Notes: generated by a model from the letters alone, not told the origin. DNA of 64,000 nt from CAG-492 sp045643465 (GCA_045643465.1 JAZUKV010000009.1:1-64000); one strand, 5' to 3'; shown: positions 15,070 to 24,831, counted from the first letter of the stretch. Numbers and translations: made by a program.

Positions 15070-17541
15070 TTAATGCTCTTTTCTTTGAGATTTTTTTTCT
15101 TTACTATATTTAATCTCTTCTGATACTAATTGTATTGCAATATCATTTTCTTCCATAAGCTTTTTAGCATCAATCTCTGGATTTAATTCTGCCATTTTTT
15201 TAATCATATTTCTTGGCCAATTAGGACTATGATTTAATGCCTTTGCAAATTTAATATTTTTAATATCATATCTTGAATTTGCTTTACTTATTTCATCTGA
15301 AATTATTTTAGAATCATCTACCTGCTCTAGGATTACTTTCAAAGGCAATACTACAGATCCACCTATTTGAGACGTATTTTCATTATATTCAAACATACCA
15401 ATTCTTAAATTTGGAAAACAAACAACTTTATATCCATTATATGCTTTTCCAACAACATCTAATTCAAAATATTCCGAATCTATTCCCTGATACAAATCTC
15501 TTTTACTTGAATCTGAAATTCTATCTAAAATATTAAATGCTGACACTGGTTTTTGGCTTTTATCTTTAACTGAATTTTTATTATTTTTGTTAATTATAGA
15601 TGGCTCAGGTCTGCTAGAGCTTACTACTATTCCCAATCTTTTTAGATCTTCAATTTTTTTCTCATAATCATAACTTTCTTCTATTTCTAAACGCTCTTCA
15701 GATGTTAATAATCCTATATTTTCTAATTTAATTAATAAATCGTAATTAACTGTTCCATCTTTATATTTCTTTTTAATAATTTCATAATCAAAAACAGGTC
15801 TTAGCTTTGATAAACTAACAATTTGTTGCTCTTCATTATTTATATCAAATTTTAAACTATCTGATTGAATTAAATCTAATATATCTTGTGTCTTATAGAA
15901 TTCTAATAAAAATTCTGGATTTATTCCACCTTTAAGTAACTCCATAATATTTCCAGAAGATTTATTATCATTAAAGCACTCAGACATTACAAAATCTGAA
16001 GAAATAAATCCATAATTATATAATTCTATTAATGTTGAATATAACGCACCTAATTCATTGTATAATTTAATACTTTCTTGCTTTGTTAACATATCATCCA
16101 TATTAGCTAAATCTGAAATTTTAATAATTCCAGAGCAATATAAATTTTTAATGTCTTCATATCTTATTTGATCTGTATATTCATCTTTTTCCTTATATAA
16201 TCTATCTATTAATGATAATACTTCATTTTGTAAATTCATACCATGCTCTTTATATATTCTGTTTAGATCTGACTTTATAAATGTTACTCTGTTTCTTTTA
16301 ATTTTTTCTTGTTGCTTTTTCCTTATTTTATTACAATTTTTATCAATTGTTATCCCTGATAATATGCACATTATAGTTCTTGGTGAAAAAAATTCCAATA
16401 ACTTTTCTTCTGATATTTTTGCTGTTTTATTTAATTCAGAAGCTAATTTATGTTTCTTTTGTTCATTATACATATTTATAATTTCATCTTCTGAAACATA
16501 CCCTAAAACACATAATCTTTCCATAAGATTTACTTGAAAATTTGGTAAAACATCTTCTGATTTAAATATATCTTTTTCATATATCTTCCAAAATATCTCA
16601 GTCAAATCGTCTGTGTATATATTTTTTTCTAATACAGTATATATTTCAGAAAACTTTCGATTTGAAAATACAAGATCCTCTGCAGTAGAATATTTTTTTA
16701 AAAACTTCTCAAACTCTTTTATATCTTCCTCTTTTTGTTTTTTATTAGAATCTGCACCATCTTCTAGCTCTTTCATTTTATCTATATACAAATCAATTAT
16801 TGTTTGAGGACTTAAATATTCTACAAAAATCTTTATATGTTTTATATCTAATTTTTTAATAATATCAAAAAATATTCCATTTTTATCAAAAGATATTTGT
16901 TTTATGCCTTCAAACAATTTTTCTTCTTTACATTTTGAACATATCAATTTATTTGTAAGCATCAATGGTATTATAAAATACTCAAAATTCTCTTTAATGT
17001 CTTCTTTTTTGGCTAATCTTTTTGCTGCAAATATTACATCATCCTCTGTTAATATGCTATTTTCATCTACTAAACCACTTTGTCCTTCTGTTCCTTTTCT
17101 CTCAGGATACATTACTAATGCTAAACTGCTATAATAATCTTTTTTGCTCATATTCTTTTTTAGGCATTCAAATGCATCATTTACTTTAATTTCAAGCTCT
17201 TTATACTTCTTGCTATTACATTTAAATTTTGTTAGCATTTTTACAGAAAAATATTCAAAAAACTCTATTTGAACTAATAGATTTTTATTTGATTCCAATG
17301 TTGCATTAGGTCTATTATAATCTTCAATTATATTATTTTTTAATCTCTCATAAAAATTCATATAGTGCTCTAATATCATATCCAAGTTTACTGCATATGA
17401 TCTCTCTGGTGGTTTATTATATATAATAATTTTACCATCCCTTATTTTATTTTTATCAGAAAAAATATTATATAAAGTTTTTTTATAATCTATTTGAGAA
17501 TTATTTTTTATTTTATCCATATCATCATTGAAATTTTTCAT
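15070..17541 (-). CDS. Large orphan cytoplasmic protein (823 residues)
   Basis: No recognised family. It is soluble, charged and mostly helical. Residues 1-650 are rich in short helix pairs that repeat the idea 'LYNELGALYSTLIELYNYGFIS' and 'LLIKLENIGLLTSEERLEI', suggesting an alpha-solenoid scaffold. Residues about 705-760 form a separate small beta-rich domain ('YNGYKVVCFPNLRIGMFEY', 'GGSVVLPLKVILEQV'). There is a cysteine pair (CSKCKEEK, about 200). A palindrome GCTAATA...TATTAGC lies between its ribosome binding site and ATG. The next gene is the ALDH-like protein. Role unknown. Confidence 0.65.
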   Translation of the reverse strand: MKNFNDDMDKIKNNSQIDYKKTLYNIFSDKNKIRDGKIIIYNKPPERSYAVNLDMILEHYMNFYERLKNNIIEDYNRPNATLESNKNLLVQIEFFEYFSVKMLTKFKCNSKKYKELEIKVNDAFECLKKNMSKKDYYSSLALVMYPERKGTEGQSGLVDENSILTEDDVIFAAKRLAKKEDIKENFEYFIIPLMLTNKLICSKCKEEKLFEGIKQISFDKNGIFFDIIKKLDIKHIKIFVEYLSPQTIIDLYIDKMKELEDGADSNKKQKEEDIKEFEKFLKKYSTAEDLVFSNRKFSEIYTVLEKNIYTDDLTEIFWKIYEKDIFKSEDVLPNFQVNLMERLCVLGYVSEDEIINMYNEQKKHKLASELNKTAKISEEKLLEFFSPRTIMCILSGITIDKNCNKIRKKQQEKIKRNRVTFIKSDLNRIYKEHGMNLQNEVLSLIDRLYKEKDEYTDQIRYEDIKNLYCSGIIKISDLANMDDMLTKQESIKLYNELGALYSTLIELYNYGFISSDFVMSECFNDNKSSGNIMELLKGGINPEFLLEFYKTQDILDLIQSDSLKFDINNEEQQIVSLSKLRPVFDYEIIKKKYKDGTVNYDLLIKLENIGLLTSEERLEIEESYDYEKKIEDLKRLGIVVSSSRPEPSIINKNNKNSVKDKSQKPVSAFNILDRISDSSKRDLYQGIDSEYFELDVVGKAYNGYKVVCFPNLRIGMFEYNENTSQIGGSVVLPLKVILEQVDDSKIISDEISKANSRYDIKNIKFAKALNHSPNWPRNMIKKMAELNPEIDAKKLMEENDIAIQLVSEEIKYSKEKKSQRKEH

Positions 17542-17651
17542 ATTCTTTACATGCTAATAGCTATAATATTAGCGTCTCCTTTCAAAAAATAACTACTTTA
17601 TTATAACATATTTTTAATTATATGTAAACTAATTCCAATCGTCGTACGATA

Positions 17652-17684
17652 AAAGCTCTAGATTTATAAAAAACCTAGAGCTTT
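17652..17684 (-). terminator. Terminator of the 17691-18002 gene
   Basis: AAAGCTCTAG (17652-17661) pairs with CTAGAGCTTT (17675-17684). The stem lies directly after the stop codon of the minus-strand gene and is followed by TTTTATC. Confidence 0.7.
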
Positions 17685-17690
17685 AAAATT

Positions 17691-18002
17691 TTAGCATTTT
17701 CCAAAAAAAATTAAGTTGACTACATCTTTTTCAATATAATATTCTTTATCAATTTTTTTTATAGCATTAACAGCAATTTTAAGTCTTTCATCCAACGTTT
17801 TTGCATTCTTTACCTCATGAAAACTAAAAATCTCTCTTATTACAGTTTTGGGTCCATCTTGTCCAAAATATACAAAATCGATTTTATCTCTGTTAACCCC
17901 CATTAAAACAATTATAAATCCATTAGTAAAATTTCTAATTTCTACTAACCGATCACTAATTATTTTAACGTCTACCATAAAAAATGGATTGCTAAAATTC
18001 AT
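17691..18002 (-). CDS. Hypothetical 103-residue protein
   Basis: Start chosen at the second ATG (18002), nine bases from AGGAGG; the first ATG at 18008 overlaps the ribosome binding site. Mixed alpha/beta soluble protein: 'FFMVDVKIISDRLVEIRN' then 'GFIIVLMGVNRDKIDFVYFG', and a C-terminal 'VVNLIFFGKC'. No family recognised. It is a single gene with its own terminator, between the 823-residue orphan and uppP. Confidence 0.6.
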   Translation of the reverse strand: MNFSNPFFMVDVKIISDRLVEIRNFTNGFIIVLMGVNRDKIDFVYFGQDGPKTVIREIFSFHEVKNAKTLDERLKIAVNAIKKIDKEYYIEKDVVNLIFFGKC

Positions 18003-18068
18003 ATACATTTCCTCCTAAATATATTTTTTATAACATGAAGGTATTCTATTTTTCGTCTTATAACCAAA

Positions 18069-18109
18069 ATAGAATATACAAATAACAAAATGTTATTTGT
18101 ATATTCTAT
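18069..18109 (-). terminator. Perfect 19-bp inverted repeat, probable uppP terminator
   Basis: Arms 18069-18087 and 18091-18109 are perfect reverse complements around AAA (they begin ATAGAATATAC). On the minus strand a TTTTGGTT follows. It is 29 bp beyond the uppP stop; the T-run is short, so it may also be an mRNA-stabilising hairpin. Confidence 0.6.
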
Positions 18110-18137
18110 GTATCAATAATAAAAATATAACTTTTTT

Positions 18138-19052
18138 TTAACTTAAAGTAACAAAAGATCCAATAATTAAAACTAATATTCCTAATGCTATTCTATATAA
18201 ACCAAAAACTTTAAAATTATGTTTTTTAATATAATTCATTAAGAATTTAATTATCCAAACTGAAACAAGGAATGCTACTAACATACCCACTATTAAAATT
18301 GCAAGCTCTAAACCTGTAAATCCTAATCCGAATTTAACAATTTTTAATAAACTTGCTCCAAACATTACAGGAACTGCCAAATAAAAAGTAAATTCAGCAG
18401 AAACTTTTCTTGATATTCCAATTAATAACGCTCCTATAATTGTTGCCCCAGATCTTGAAACTCCTGGGAATATTGCTGCAATTACTTGAAATAATCCTAT
18501 AATTATTGCATCTTTATATGTAATAGATTCTATACTATTAACTCTTGTCTTTTTACCTTTGTGCCAATTTTCTATAATTATAAAAGCTATTCCAAATACT
18601 ATCAAAGCTATTGCAACACATTTTGCATTATAGAACAGCTCTTCACATTTTTCATCAAAAACTAATCCTATTACTGCAGCAGGAACGCAAGCTACTAAAA
18701 TTTTTCCCCATAAATTTGTAATTTCTTTATCCAAATTTGCAAGAATCACATTATTAAATATAGCTTTTATTTTTTGTCCAAATGTTGAATTATTTTTATC
18801 TATATGTACTTTTTTCGCAATTGCTCTACTTTTATTTTTTGTAAAAGGCCATATCTCCTTAAAATATATTAATACAACTGCTAAAATTGCACCTAATTGT
18901 ATTACAACCTCAAACATGTCAAAAAATCCTTCAGATACATCTTTAAACTTTAAAAACGCTTTAAATAAAATCAAATGTCCTGTACTACTTACAGGAAGCC
19001 ATTCAGTTATTCCCTCTACCAATCCAAATATAATTGCTTTAATTATATCCAT
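18138..19052 (-). CDS. uppP: Undecaprenyl-diphosphate phosphatase UppP (BacA type)
   Basis: 304 residues, polytopic. Catalytic motifs are intact: 'EGITEWLPVSSTGHLIL' near the N-terminus and 'FPGVSRSGATIIGAL' in the middle. The enzyme dephosphorylates undecaprenyl diphosphate so the lipid carrier can be reused in peptidoglycan synthesis, and gives some bacitracin resistance. It is about 30 residues longer than usual because of a charged loop near residues 70-100. Last gene of the run tyrS, CPBP protease, uppP. Confidence 0.95.
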   Translation of the reverse strand: MDIIKAIIFGLVEGITEWLPVSSTGHLILFKAFLKFKDVSEGFFDMFEVVIQLGAILAVVLIYFKEIWPFTKNKSRAIAKKVHIDKNNSTFGQKIKAIFNNVILANLDKEITNLWGKILVACVPAAVIGLVFDEKCEELFYNAKCVAIALIVFGIAFIIIENWHKGKKTRVNSIESITYKDAIIIGLFQVIAAIFPGVSRSGATIIGALLIGISRKVSAEFTFYLAVPVMFGASLLKIVKFGLGFTGLELAILIVGMLVAFLVSVWIIKFLMNYIKKHNFKVFGLYRIALGILVLIIGSFVTLS

Positions 19053-19087
19053 TTCTTCCTCCTAACTATAAATTTATATCTTATGTT

Positions 19088-20038
19088 TTATTTTATACAA
19101 TTCATTACACTTATTATTAATACTACTATCACTGAAAAAATATAACCTATATTAAAATATAATTTTTTCTTACTTAGCTTGGTTTTATTGTCAAATTTTA
19201 TCCAACCATTAACAAAAGAAATTGGAATAAATATTATTGTTAAAATAATCATTATAAATATTATAAGAACTTGTATTATTGATAAAATCTTCAAATCCAT
19301 TATACTTGCGGTCAAAGCTATAGCACTCATTAAATTTAACAACATGTGTAATATAATTGGATAAACAATATTGTTTGATTTTGTATATGAATATCCTAAT
19401 ACAAATCCTGCCATAATAGCAAATGGAATTTGAGAAAAATTACAATGAAATAATCCAAAAGCTATTGAAGAATATATTATAGCTGTTAAATCTCCCCACT
19501 TTCTTATTTTTTTTAAAAATGTCCCTCTAAAAATAAGCTCTTCAAAAATTGGTCCAATAATTACTACAAAAATTAATACTAGTGGTAAACTAGAATTTGA
19601 TAGCATCGTTTGAACTGGATCATTTAATTCAAAATGAAATACAATTTTTATAAATATTTTTATAAATTCTATGATAAAACTTGTAATATAACTTACACCA
19701 TATGTAAAACAAATTAATAGTAAAAGCTCTGGTATTTTTAATTTTCTTTTTTCATATTTAATTTCATTACTTTCGTCTGCTTTGTCTTGCTCTTTTAATT
19801 TTTTTGAACTCCCTTTGTTTGTCAATTTTAAAATCAATTTTAATATTAAAAATCCAACAATATATATAGAAATTGCATTGAATATATATGATATTAACAC
19901 TAAATTACTTTCATCAACTTTAATATTTAATTTTGCAATTATCCATATTAAAAAATACATTGCCAAATTTGAAATAATTACAAGTATACCTAATGAAACT
20001 CCAATAATTCTTTTTTCTTTATACATTTTATCTTCCAT
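19088..20038 (-). CDS. CPBP family intramembrane metalloprotease (Abi-type)
   Basis: 316 residues with about eight hydrophobic segments. The family motifs are present: 'PIFEELIFRGTFLKKI' (EExxxR), 'SSIAFGLFHCNFSQI' (FxxxH) and 'IVYPIILHMLLNLMSAI' (HxxxN). Relatives cleave membrane substrates such as CAAX proteins, bacteriocin-processing or anti-sigma proteins; the target here is unknown. The N-terminal two helices and a Lys-rich loop (about 70-100) precede the catalytic core. It sits 35 bp upstream of uppP and 43 bp after tyrS, same strand. Confidence 0.88.
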   Translation of the reverse strand: MEDKMYKEKRIIGVSLGILVIISNLAMYFLIWIIAKLNIKVDESNLVLISYIFNAISIYIVGFLILKLILKLTNKGSSKKLKEQDKADESNEIKYEKRKLKIPELLLLICFTYGVSYITSFIIEFIKIFIKIVFHFELNDPVQTMLSNSSLPLVLIFVVIIGPIFEELIFRGTFLKKIRKWGDLTAIIYSSIAFGLFHCNFSQIPFAIMAGFVLGYSYTKSNNIVYPIILHMLLNLMSAIALTASIMDLKILSIIQVLIIFIMIILTIIFIPISFVNGWIKFDNKTKLSKKKLYFNIGYIFSVIVVLIISVMNCIK

Positions 20039-20081
20039 ATTCCATCTCCTAATTACGGATAAATTTAATTATATTATTATA

Positions 20082-21245
20082 TTAAACTATTTTGACAAAT
20101 TTATTCTTTCCAAATTGAATTACCGGATTTTCTGATAATTTTAAATCTGCATTTATATCATTAATTACTTCAAGATTTACCTTGACACCATTTCCTTGAA
20201 TCATTCTTCTAGCTTCACTTTTTGATGTTGCAAATTTTACCTCTACTAAAATATCACATAATTTCATCATTTCAGCTTTACTACTTAATTCAACTTCTGG
20301 AATATTTTCAGGAATACCACCCTTTGCGACTTTGCTATATCTTTCTTCTGCTGGTTTTACAAATTCTGCTCCATGGTACATAGTTATTATTAATTCAGCA
20401 TATTTTTTATGAGCTGCTATAACATCATTTTTTATTAAATTTTGAGCTTCAGTTAAATCCACATCTGTTGTTAGTTTAAAATAATCAAATAACACATCAT
20501 CTGGAATTTTCATAGCTTTTTCATACATAGTTTCTGGAGCTTCATCTATTCCTATATAATTACCTAACGATTTACTCATTTTTTCTTTTCCATCTAATCC
20601 TACTAATAGTGGGAAAGTTATAACAACTTGTGATTCTTGATCATAATTTTTTTGAAGTTCTCTTCCTACTAGCAAATTAAATGTTTGATCTGTACCACCT
20701 ATTTCTATATCAGCTTTTATAGCCACTGAATCATATCCTTGCATTAATGGATAAAACATTTCATGCATACTTAATGGTAAATTATTTTCATATCTATTTT
20801 TAAAGTCATCTCTTTCAAGCATTCTTGCAACCGTATATTTACTAGCAAGCTCTAAAACATCTTTTAAATTCAATTTTGATAACCATTCTGAATTAAATAC
20901 AATTTTTGTTTTTTCTGGATCTAATATTTTTGTTACTTGCTTAAAATAACTTTCACCTGCTGAATGAGCTTGTTCGTATGTTAAAGCAGGTCTTGTTTTA
21001 CTTTTACCTGTTGGATCTCCAATCATAGCAGTATAATCACCTATAATAAATACAACTTCGTGCCCCATATCTTGGAAATGTTTTAAAGCTCTTAATACAA
21101 CTGTATGTCCTAAATGTAAATCTGGTCTACTTGGGTCAGCTCCTAATTTAATAGTCAATTTTTTCCCTGATTTTAATTTTTTGTCTAAATCTTCTTCTGA
21201 AATAATTTGAACTGCTTTTCTTTTAATTAATTCTAATCCTTCCAT
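20082..21245 (-). CDS. tyrS: Tyrosyl-tRNA synthetase
   Basis: 387 residues, bacterial TyrRS. HIGH-type motif 'DLHLGHTVVL' (about 40-50), 'GGTDQTFNLLVGRELQ', and KMSKS motif 'KEKMSKSLGNYIG'. The C-terminal S4-like RNA-binding domain ends 'MIQGNGVKVN...NPVIQFGKNKFVKI'. It charges tRNA-Tyr. Preceded by a T-box leader, so synthesis rises when uncharged tRNA-Tyr accumulates. Downstream are the CPBP protease and uppP, which may share the transcript. Confidence 0.96.
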   Translation of the reverse strand: MEGLELIKRKAVQIISEEDLDKKLKSGKKLTIKLGADPSRPDLHLGHTVVLRALKHFQDMGHEVVFIIGDYTAMIGDPTGKSKTRPALTYEQAHSAGESYFKQVTKILDPEKTKIVFNSEWLSKLNLKDVLELASKYTVARMLERDDFKNRYENNLPLSMHEMFYPLMQGYDSVAIKADIEIGGTDQTFNLLVGRELQKNYDQESQVVITFPLLVGLDGKEKMSKSLGNYIGIDEAPETMYEKAMKIPDDVLFDYFKLTTDVDLTEAQNLIKNDVIAAHKKYAELIITMYHGAEFVKPAEERYSKVAKGGIPENIPEVELSSKAEMMKLCDILVEVKFATSKSEARRMIQGNGVKVNLEVINDINADLKLSENPVIQFGKNKFVKIV

Positions 21246-21284
21246 ATAATTCTCCTCCTATTTTTATTAACCTAAATTATCAAA

Positions 21285-21512
21285 AATCAAAAAAGCTAAT
21301 TCATCCTATAAAGGACGAATTAGCTCGTGGTACCACCTTTTTTTACAATTTATAATAAATTGCCTTATTTAGATTTTCGTAATCTTTAACGTAACTACTA
21401 TAAGAATTGTAATTCAATTCATAAATTATGATAATTTTCACCAACCATTATCTCTCTAAAATTTTAATTTAAAAATCTACTAAATTTCTTTTTAACATAG
21501 TTAATTTCATTG
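21285..21512 (-). promoter_or_regulatory. T-box leader of tyrS
   Basis: On the minus strand the T-box sequence GGTGGTACCACG (plus 21326-21337) is followed by the terminator stem AGCTAATTCGTCC/GGATGAATTAGCT (plus 21294-21325) and a T-run, as in class I T-boxes. The upstream part holds a long stem I region with an AATTACAATTC segment containing a UAC (Tyr) triplet that could be the specifier. Binding of uncharged tRNA-Tyr would favour the antiterminator. Confidence 0.92.
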
Positions 21513-21518
21513 TTTTAC

Positions 21519-21547
21519 ATATTATCATTAATAATTTTATTTGTCAA
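21519..21547 (-). promoter_or_regulatory. tyrS promoter
   Basis: TTGACA (21542-21547), 17 bp, TAATAT (21519-21524) with TG extension, directly ahead of the T-box leader. Confidence 0.75.
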
Positions 21548-21566
21548 CTGATATTTTTAATACTTA

Positions 21567-23897
21567 TTATCTATCTTTTTGCTCTTTATCCAATACTTTT
21601 TTAATTTTTCCTGTTTCAAAATCGTATACTCTTGAACCTGGTGCTTTAATATATACGGGCCTCTTAATTGGCTCTTGTAACCATCTTATATGATTATACC
21701 ATGTACTTTTGTTTGATGAATTTATTATTTCTTTTTTTTGTTTCTTTGACACTGGATATAAAATTTGAGTTGAATATCTTTTTGATTGTCCATCCTTCTT
21801 ACCGTAAATTATTAAATCACACGCACCTTCATATACTTGAATCTGTTTTTTGCCTGTTAAATCTAATAATAATTTTATTATATCTTTTTCATATGCATGA
21901 AAATATGCAGACATATTTAAACCTCTTATATCAAATGCTAATAATATTTTCTTATTATCCGTCTTTTCTAAATTTTCTATTTCATCATCTTCAAGAACAA
22001 TCCCCCAATTAAAAATACTTTTATTTTTGTCGTTTATCGCTGTATATAATAAAGTACTAATTGAAAAAAACTTCAAATCGTATAAATCATTAACAATACT
22101 AAGTCCATACATAACATCTTCTATATCTTTTTCCATCTTTAAATTTAACCTTGAGTTTTTAAATCCACTATTATATGAATCTTTATAGTCTAATAAACCT
22201 GATTTCATATATTCTGCTAATTTTGCATTTATATCATTTTTTAATTGGAATATTTCCTGTTTGTTAGATATTTCTTGTTGCCTAAACTCATCTTCAGCTT
22301 GTTGATAAATAGCATCTCTATATTGTTGTTTAATATCAATTAATCCTTCTTGTTTTAAATCTAATTTTAAAACTTGTTTTTCTAGAGCATCAAACCATGC
22401 CATATAATCTATTAGTGATTTATTATCTATATTAAGATCTTCAAAACTTATGTCAGGATTATCAAATATTTTTTCTACTACATTATATTTTTTTAGCAAA
22501 TAGCTTAATCTTTTGTATGGTCGCATAATTTTAGTTAATCTATTTGTATAAAAAGCTGACATGGCAATAATTTGCCCTGTAGATGTACTATTTGATTCTA
22601 TACAAGTTCCATTATATGCGTAAACAAAAAAGTGCTCTCTTTGACAATCTGCTCTTGTATTCATTCTATCGCCATTTTTTTCTTTAATTTTTCTATACTC
22701 TTTATATAATTCTCTTGAATCTTGTGAAATAAACTTACTTAATACTTCATCATCTTCTAAAGTTAATTGATTCTCATTTACTTCTGCAAATCTGTTATTA
22801 TTAATTGAATTGAATTTATGAAATTCACCATATCTATCCAAAAAATCAATTATTATTGAAATTCGTTTTATCAATTCTAGTCTAATATCTATTTTATTAC
22901 TAATAAAGTTCATATTTTTTAATATATCCAATATTTTCCCTTTACAAAAATTTCTTTGCTCTGGTGAATCGGCTTCATAGCTAGAGCAAATATATTGATA
23001 CATATTTTCAAAATGTTTTTGTTGAGATATATCTTCCAATATATTTCTAAGAAATATTAATATATTATTTTTCTTATTGTTTCCTAAAAATGGATTACCT
23101 TTTACCATTTTTGTTCTCCAATAACCATTAACATAGTTTTCTTTAACTCTATTATTATTAAATTCACATTCTAAATCTTCAATATTTATTTTCTTGTTTT
23201 CTTTTCCATTATTAATCTCTACATATTCTAATAACTCATCTTTATTTTTATATAATTCTCTAATCACTATCTCATAATCATTCTTTAGAAAGTTTTTCCA
23301 TGATTGTTCGTCTAATGTTTTAATATGTAATATATATGATTTAACATATTTCTCTAATTTTTCTGCATCTTCTAATTTCAAATTCTGATTTTCTATTTTT
23401 TCAATAATATCTTTTAAATCATCTTCAAGGATATAAATTGTATCTTGGCAATACCTCAACATATCATTCATAAGAAAAATTATCAAATCAGTATAATTTT
23501 GAGATAAGTTTGGTGATGCATTTTTATATGTCAAATCACAAGTATACAGTTCTTTTTCTATAATTTCTTCTATATATGGTGTTAATTTCAAATTGTACAT
23601 ATTTTCAAATGTTTTACTTAAATAAAAATCATCTAAAGTTGGAGTTTTTATAGAATCTATTAAATCAACCAAATATAAACAAGCATCACATTTTATTTCT
23701 TCAGTAGATTGATGCTCGTTTTTTCTTTTTTTAATTTCATTAAACGCAACTTTAAGAATTTCTATTTGATTATTTTGATCTTCCTCTGAATATGTTGCTC
23801 TATAATTTATTGCTTTATTACGAAAGTTTTCAATCTTCTTTTCTTTACGTAATTGATTTAAATCAATCGGTACAAAAGATTTCTTATATTTTGCCAT
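21567..23897 (-). CDS. Large orphan cytoplasmic protein (776 residues)
   Basis: No family recognised. Soluble and highly charged, with long helices ('YKEYRKIKEKNGDRMNTRAD', and a Gln/Glu-rich coiled coil around 535-570). A central conserved-looking patch 'REHFFVYAYNGTCIESNSTS' (about 420-440) and a C-terminal region 'LLAFDIRGLNMSAYFHAYEK' look like folded domains. An early CDAC pair (about 70-73) is the only likely metal site. Single gene on the minus strand, 24 bp after the tyrS promoter region, with the ATG preceded by TAAAGGAGTTG. It may belong with the other large orphans at 15070 and 39414 (inference from style only). Confidence 0.6.
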   Translation of the reverse strand: MAKYKKSFVPIDLNQLRKEKKIENFRNKAINYRATYSEEDQNNQIEILKVAFNEIKKRKNEHQSTEEIKCDACLYLVDLIDSIKTPTLDDFYLSKTFENMYNLKLTPYIEEIIEKELYTCDLTYKNASPNLSQNYTDLIIFLMNDMLRYCQDTIYILEDDLKDIIEKIENQNLKLEDAEKLEKYVKSYILHIKTLDEQSWKNFLKNDYEIVIRELYKNKDELLEYVEINNGKENKKINIEDLECEFNNNRVKENYVNGYWRTKMVKGNPFLGNNKKNNILIFLRNILEDISQQKHFENMYQYICSSYEADSPEQRNFCKGKILDILKNMNFISNKIDIRLELIKRISIIIDFLDRYGEFHKFNSINNNRFAEVNENQLTLEDDEVLSKFISQDSRELYKEYRKIKEKNGDRMNTRADCQREHFFVYAYNGTCIESNSTSTGQIIAMSAFYTNRLTKIMRPYKRLSYLLKKYNVVEKIFDNPDISFEDLNIDNKSLIDYMAWFDALEKQVLKLDLKQEGLIDIKQQYRDAIYQQAEDEFRQQEISNKQEIFQLKNDINAKLAEYMKSGLLDYKDSYNSGFKNSRLNLKMEKDIEDVMYGLSIVNDLYDLKFFSISTLLYTAINDKNKSIFNWGIVLEDDEIENLEKTDNKKILLAFDIRGLNMSAYFHAYEKDIIKLLLDLTGKKQIQVYEGACDLIIYGKKDGQSKRYSTQILYPVSKKQKKEIINSSNKSTWYNHIRWLQEPIKRPVYIKAPGSRVYDFETGKIKKVLDKEQKDR

Positions 23898-23982
23898 TAT
23901 GCAACTCCTTTAATTATTAAATAATATTTAACTTATGTTAACACTTATTACGTTTTTTGTCAATTTATGTAATTCAAAAAAT

Positions 23983-24011
23983 TTGACAATATCAAAGATA
24001 TATGTTATACT
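23983..24011 (+). promoter_or_regulatory. Promoter of the 24074 gene
   Basis: TTGACA (23983-23988), 17 bp, TATACT (24006-24011) preceded by TGT. Consensus-like and with extended -10; about 60 nt of leader precede the ATG at 24074. Confidence 0.8.
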
Positions 24012-24073
24012 AAAATCTCATTCTTGATGGGTATGATTCCCATAAGTACTATTTTAAGGAGGTTCTCTTTCCA

Positions 24074-24550
24074 ATGAAAAAAACAAACACTATCGTAATA
24101 CCACACTTAAAAGCCGAGTTGAATGCGATAACTACAGCATTTAACCAAACCAGTTCAACCAAAGCAGTATTACCAGTTGGATTCGCTATATGCACTGCAT
24201 GTGCGAAAGTAACTATTACTGCTTCCACAGAAACCTTTACAAAGCATTTGATCACAGAACTTTCATCTAGAGGTTATATAATTAACCTTATACCTGAGGT
24301 CTCAAATGGCTTTTTTGTAATTGGGCTTGACACAAATATGTATTTAGACGCTATTAAGCCTACAGTTACAAAAATAACTCAGGAAACGCTTAGCAAATTC
24401 GGTGCAAGGCTTGTAAAGCAATCCGACAACACTTATGCTATTATAGCTGAAAACACTAATATATACAGCGTTTGGGAAGCTATAAGACTTAGTGGATTTT
24501 CGGTTTCTGACGTACTAGGCAATTTCTTTACAGTAAAAGTTGCTGCCTAA
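24074..24550 (+). CDS. Hypothetical 158-residue monocistronic protein
   Basis: No family recognised. Alpha/beta pattern without membrane segments; the N-terminus is Thr/Ala-rich (ITTAFNQTSSTKAVLPVGFA) and the rest has 'YIINLIPEVSNGFFVIGLD' and 'YAIIAENTNIYSVWEAI'. Strong AAGGAGG ribosome binding site, consensus promoter and strong terminator mark it as a highly expressed single gene. It uses more C- and G-ending codons than the minus-strand neighbours (ACC, GCC, AAC, TTC), a sign of high expression or of a different origin. Confidence 0.7.
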   Translation: MKKTNTIVIPHLKAELNAITTAFNQTSSTKAVLPVGFAICTACAKVTITASTETFTKHLITELSSRGYIINLIPEVSNGFFVIGLDTNMYLDAIKPTVTKITQETLSKFGARLVKQSDNTYAIIAENTNIYSVWEAIRLSGFSVSDVLGNFFTVKVAA

Positions 24551-24555
24551 AAGCC

Positions 24556-24590
24556 AAGATGCCCTGATTAAATCAGGGCATCTTATTTTA
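24556..24590 (+). terminator. Strong terminator
   Basis: AAGATGCCCTGATT (24556-24569) pairs with AATCAGGGCATCTT (24571-24584), followed by TATTTTAATTT. It closes the 24074-24550 gene and can also stop the rqcP transcript from the other side. Confidence 0.85.
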
Positions 24591-24592
24591 AT

Positions 24593-24829
24593 TTATAATA
24601 CTTTTATTAGCTCTGGCATATTCTTACCTTGAACTTTTGGTATTTCAATTATTTCAAACTTAGAAGTTTTATCTCCAAACTGAATCTCTACAATATCTCC
24701 TATTTTGACTTCATAACTTGGTTTAACTATTTTTCCATTAACTGAAATTCTACCATTATCTGCTGCATCGTTAGCAACAGTTCTTCTTTTAATAACTCTT
24801 GAAACTTTTAAAAATTTGTCTAATCTCAT
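24593..24829 (-). CDS. rqcP: RqcP-type S4 RNA-binding protein
   Basis: 78 residues, a stand-alone S4 domain: 'MRLDKFLKVSRVIKRRTVAN' followed by 'DAADNGRISVNGKIVKPSY' and a short beta tail. This is the YabO/RqcP (Hsp15-like) family, which works with RqcH in Ala-tailing of peptides stuck on 50S subunits. Start is 2 bp after the addA stop, so the two genes are translationally linked. In many Firmicutes rqcP sits elsewhere (near mfd/mazG), so the pairing with addA is less usual. Confidence 0.88.
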   Translation of the reverse strand: MRLDKFLKVSRVIKRRTVANDAADNGRISVNGKIVKPSYEVKIGDIVEIQFGDKTSKFEIIEIPKVQGKNMPELIKVL

Positions 24830-24831
24830 TT

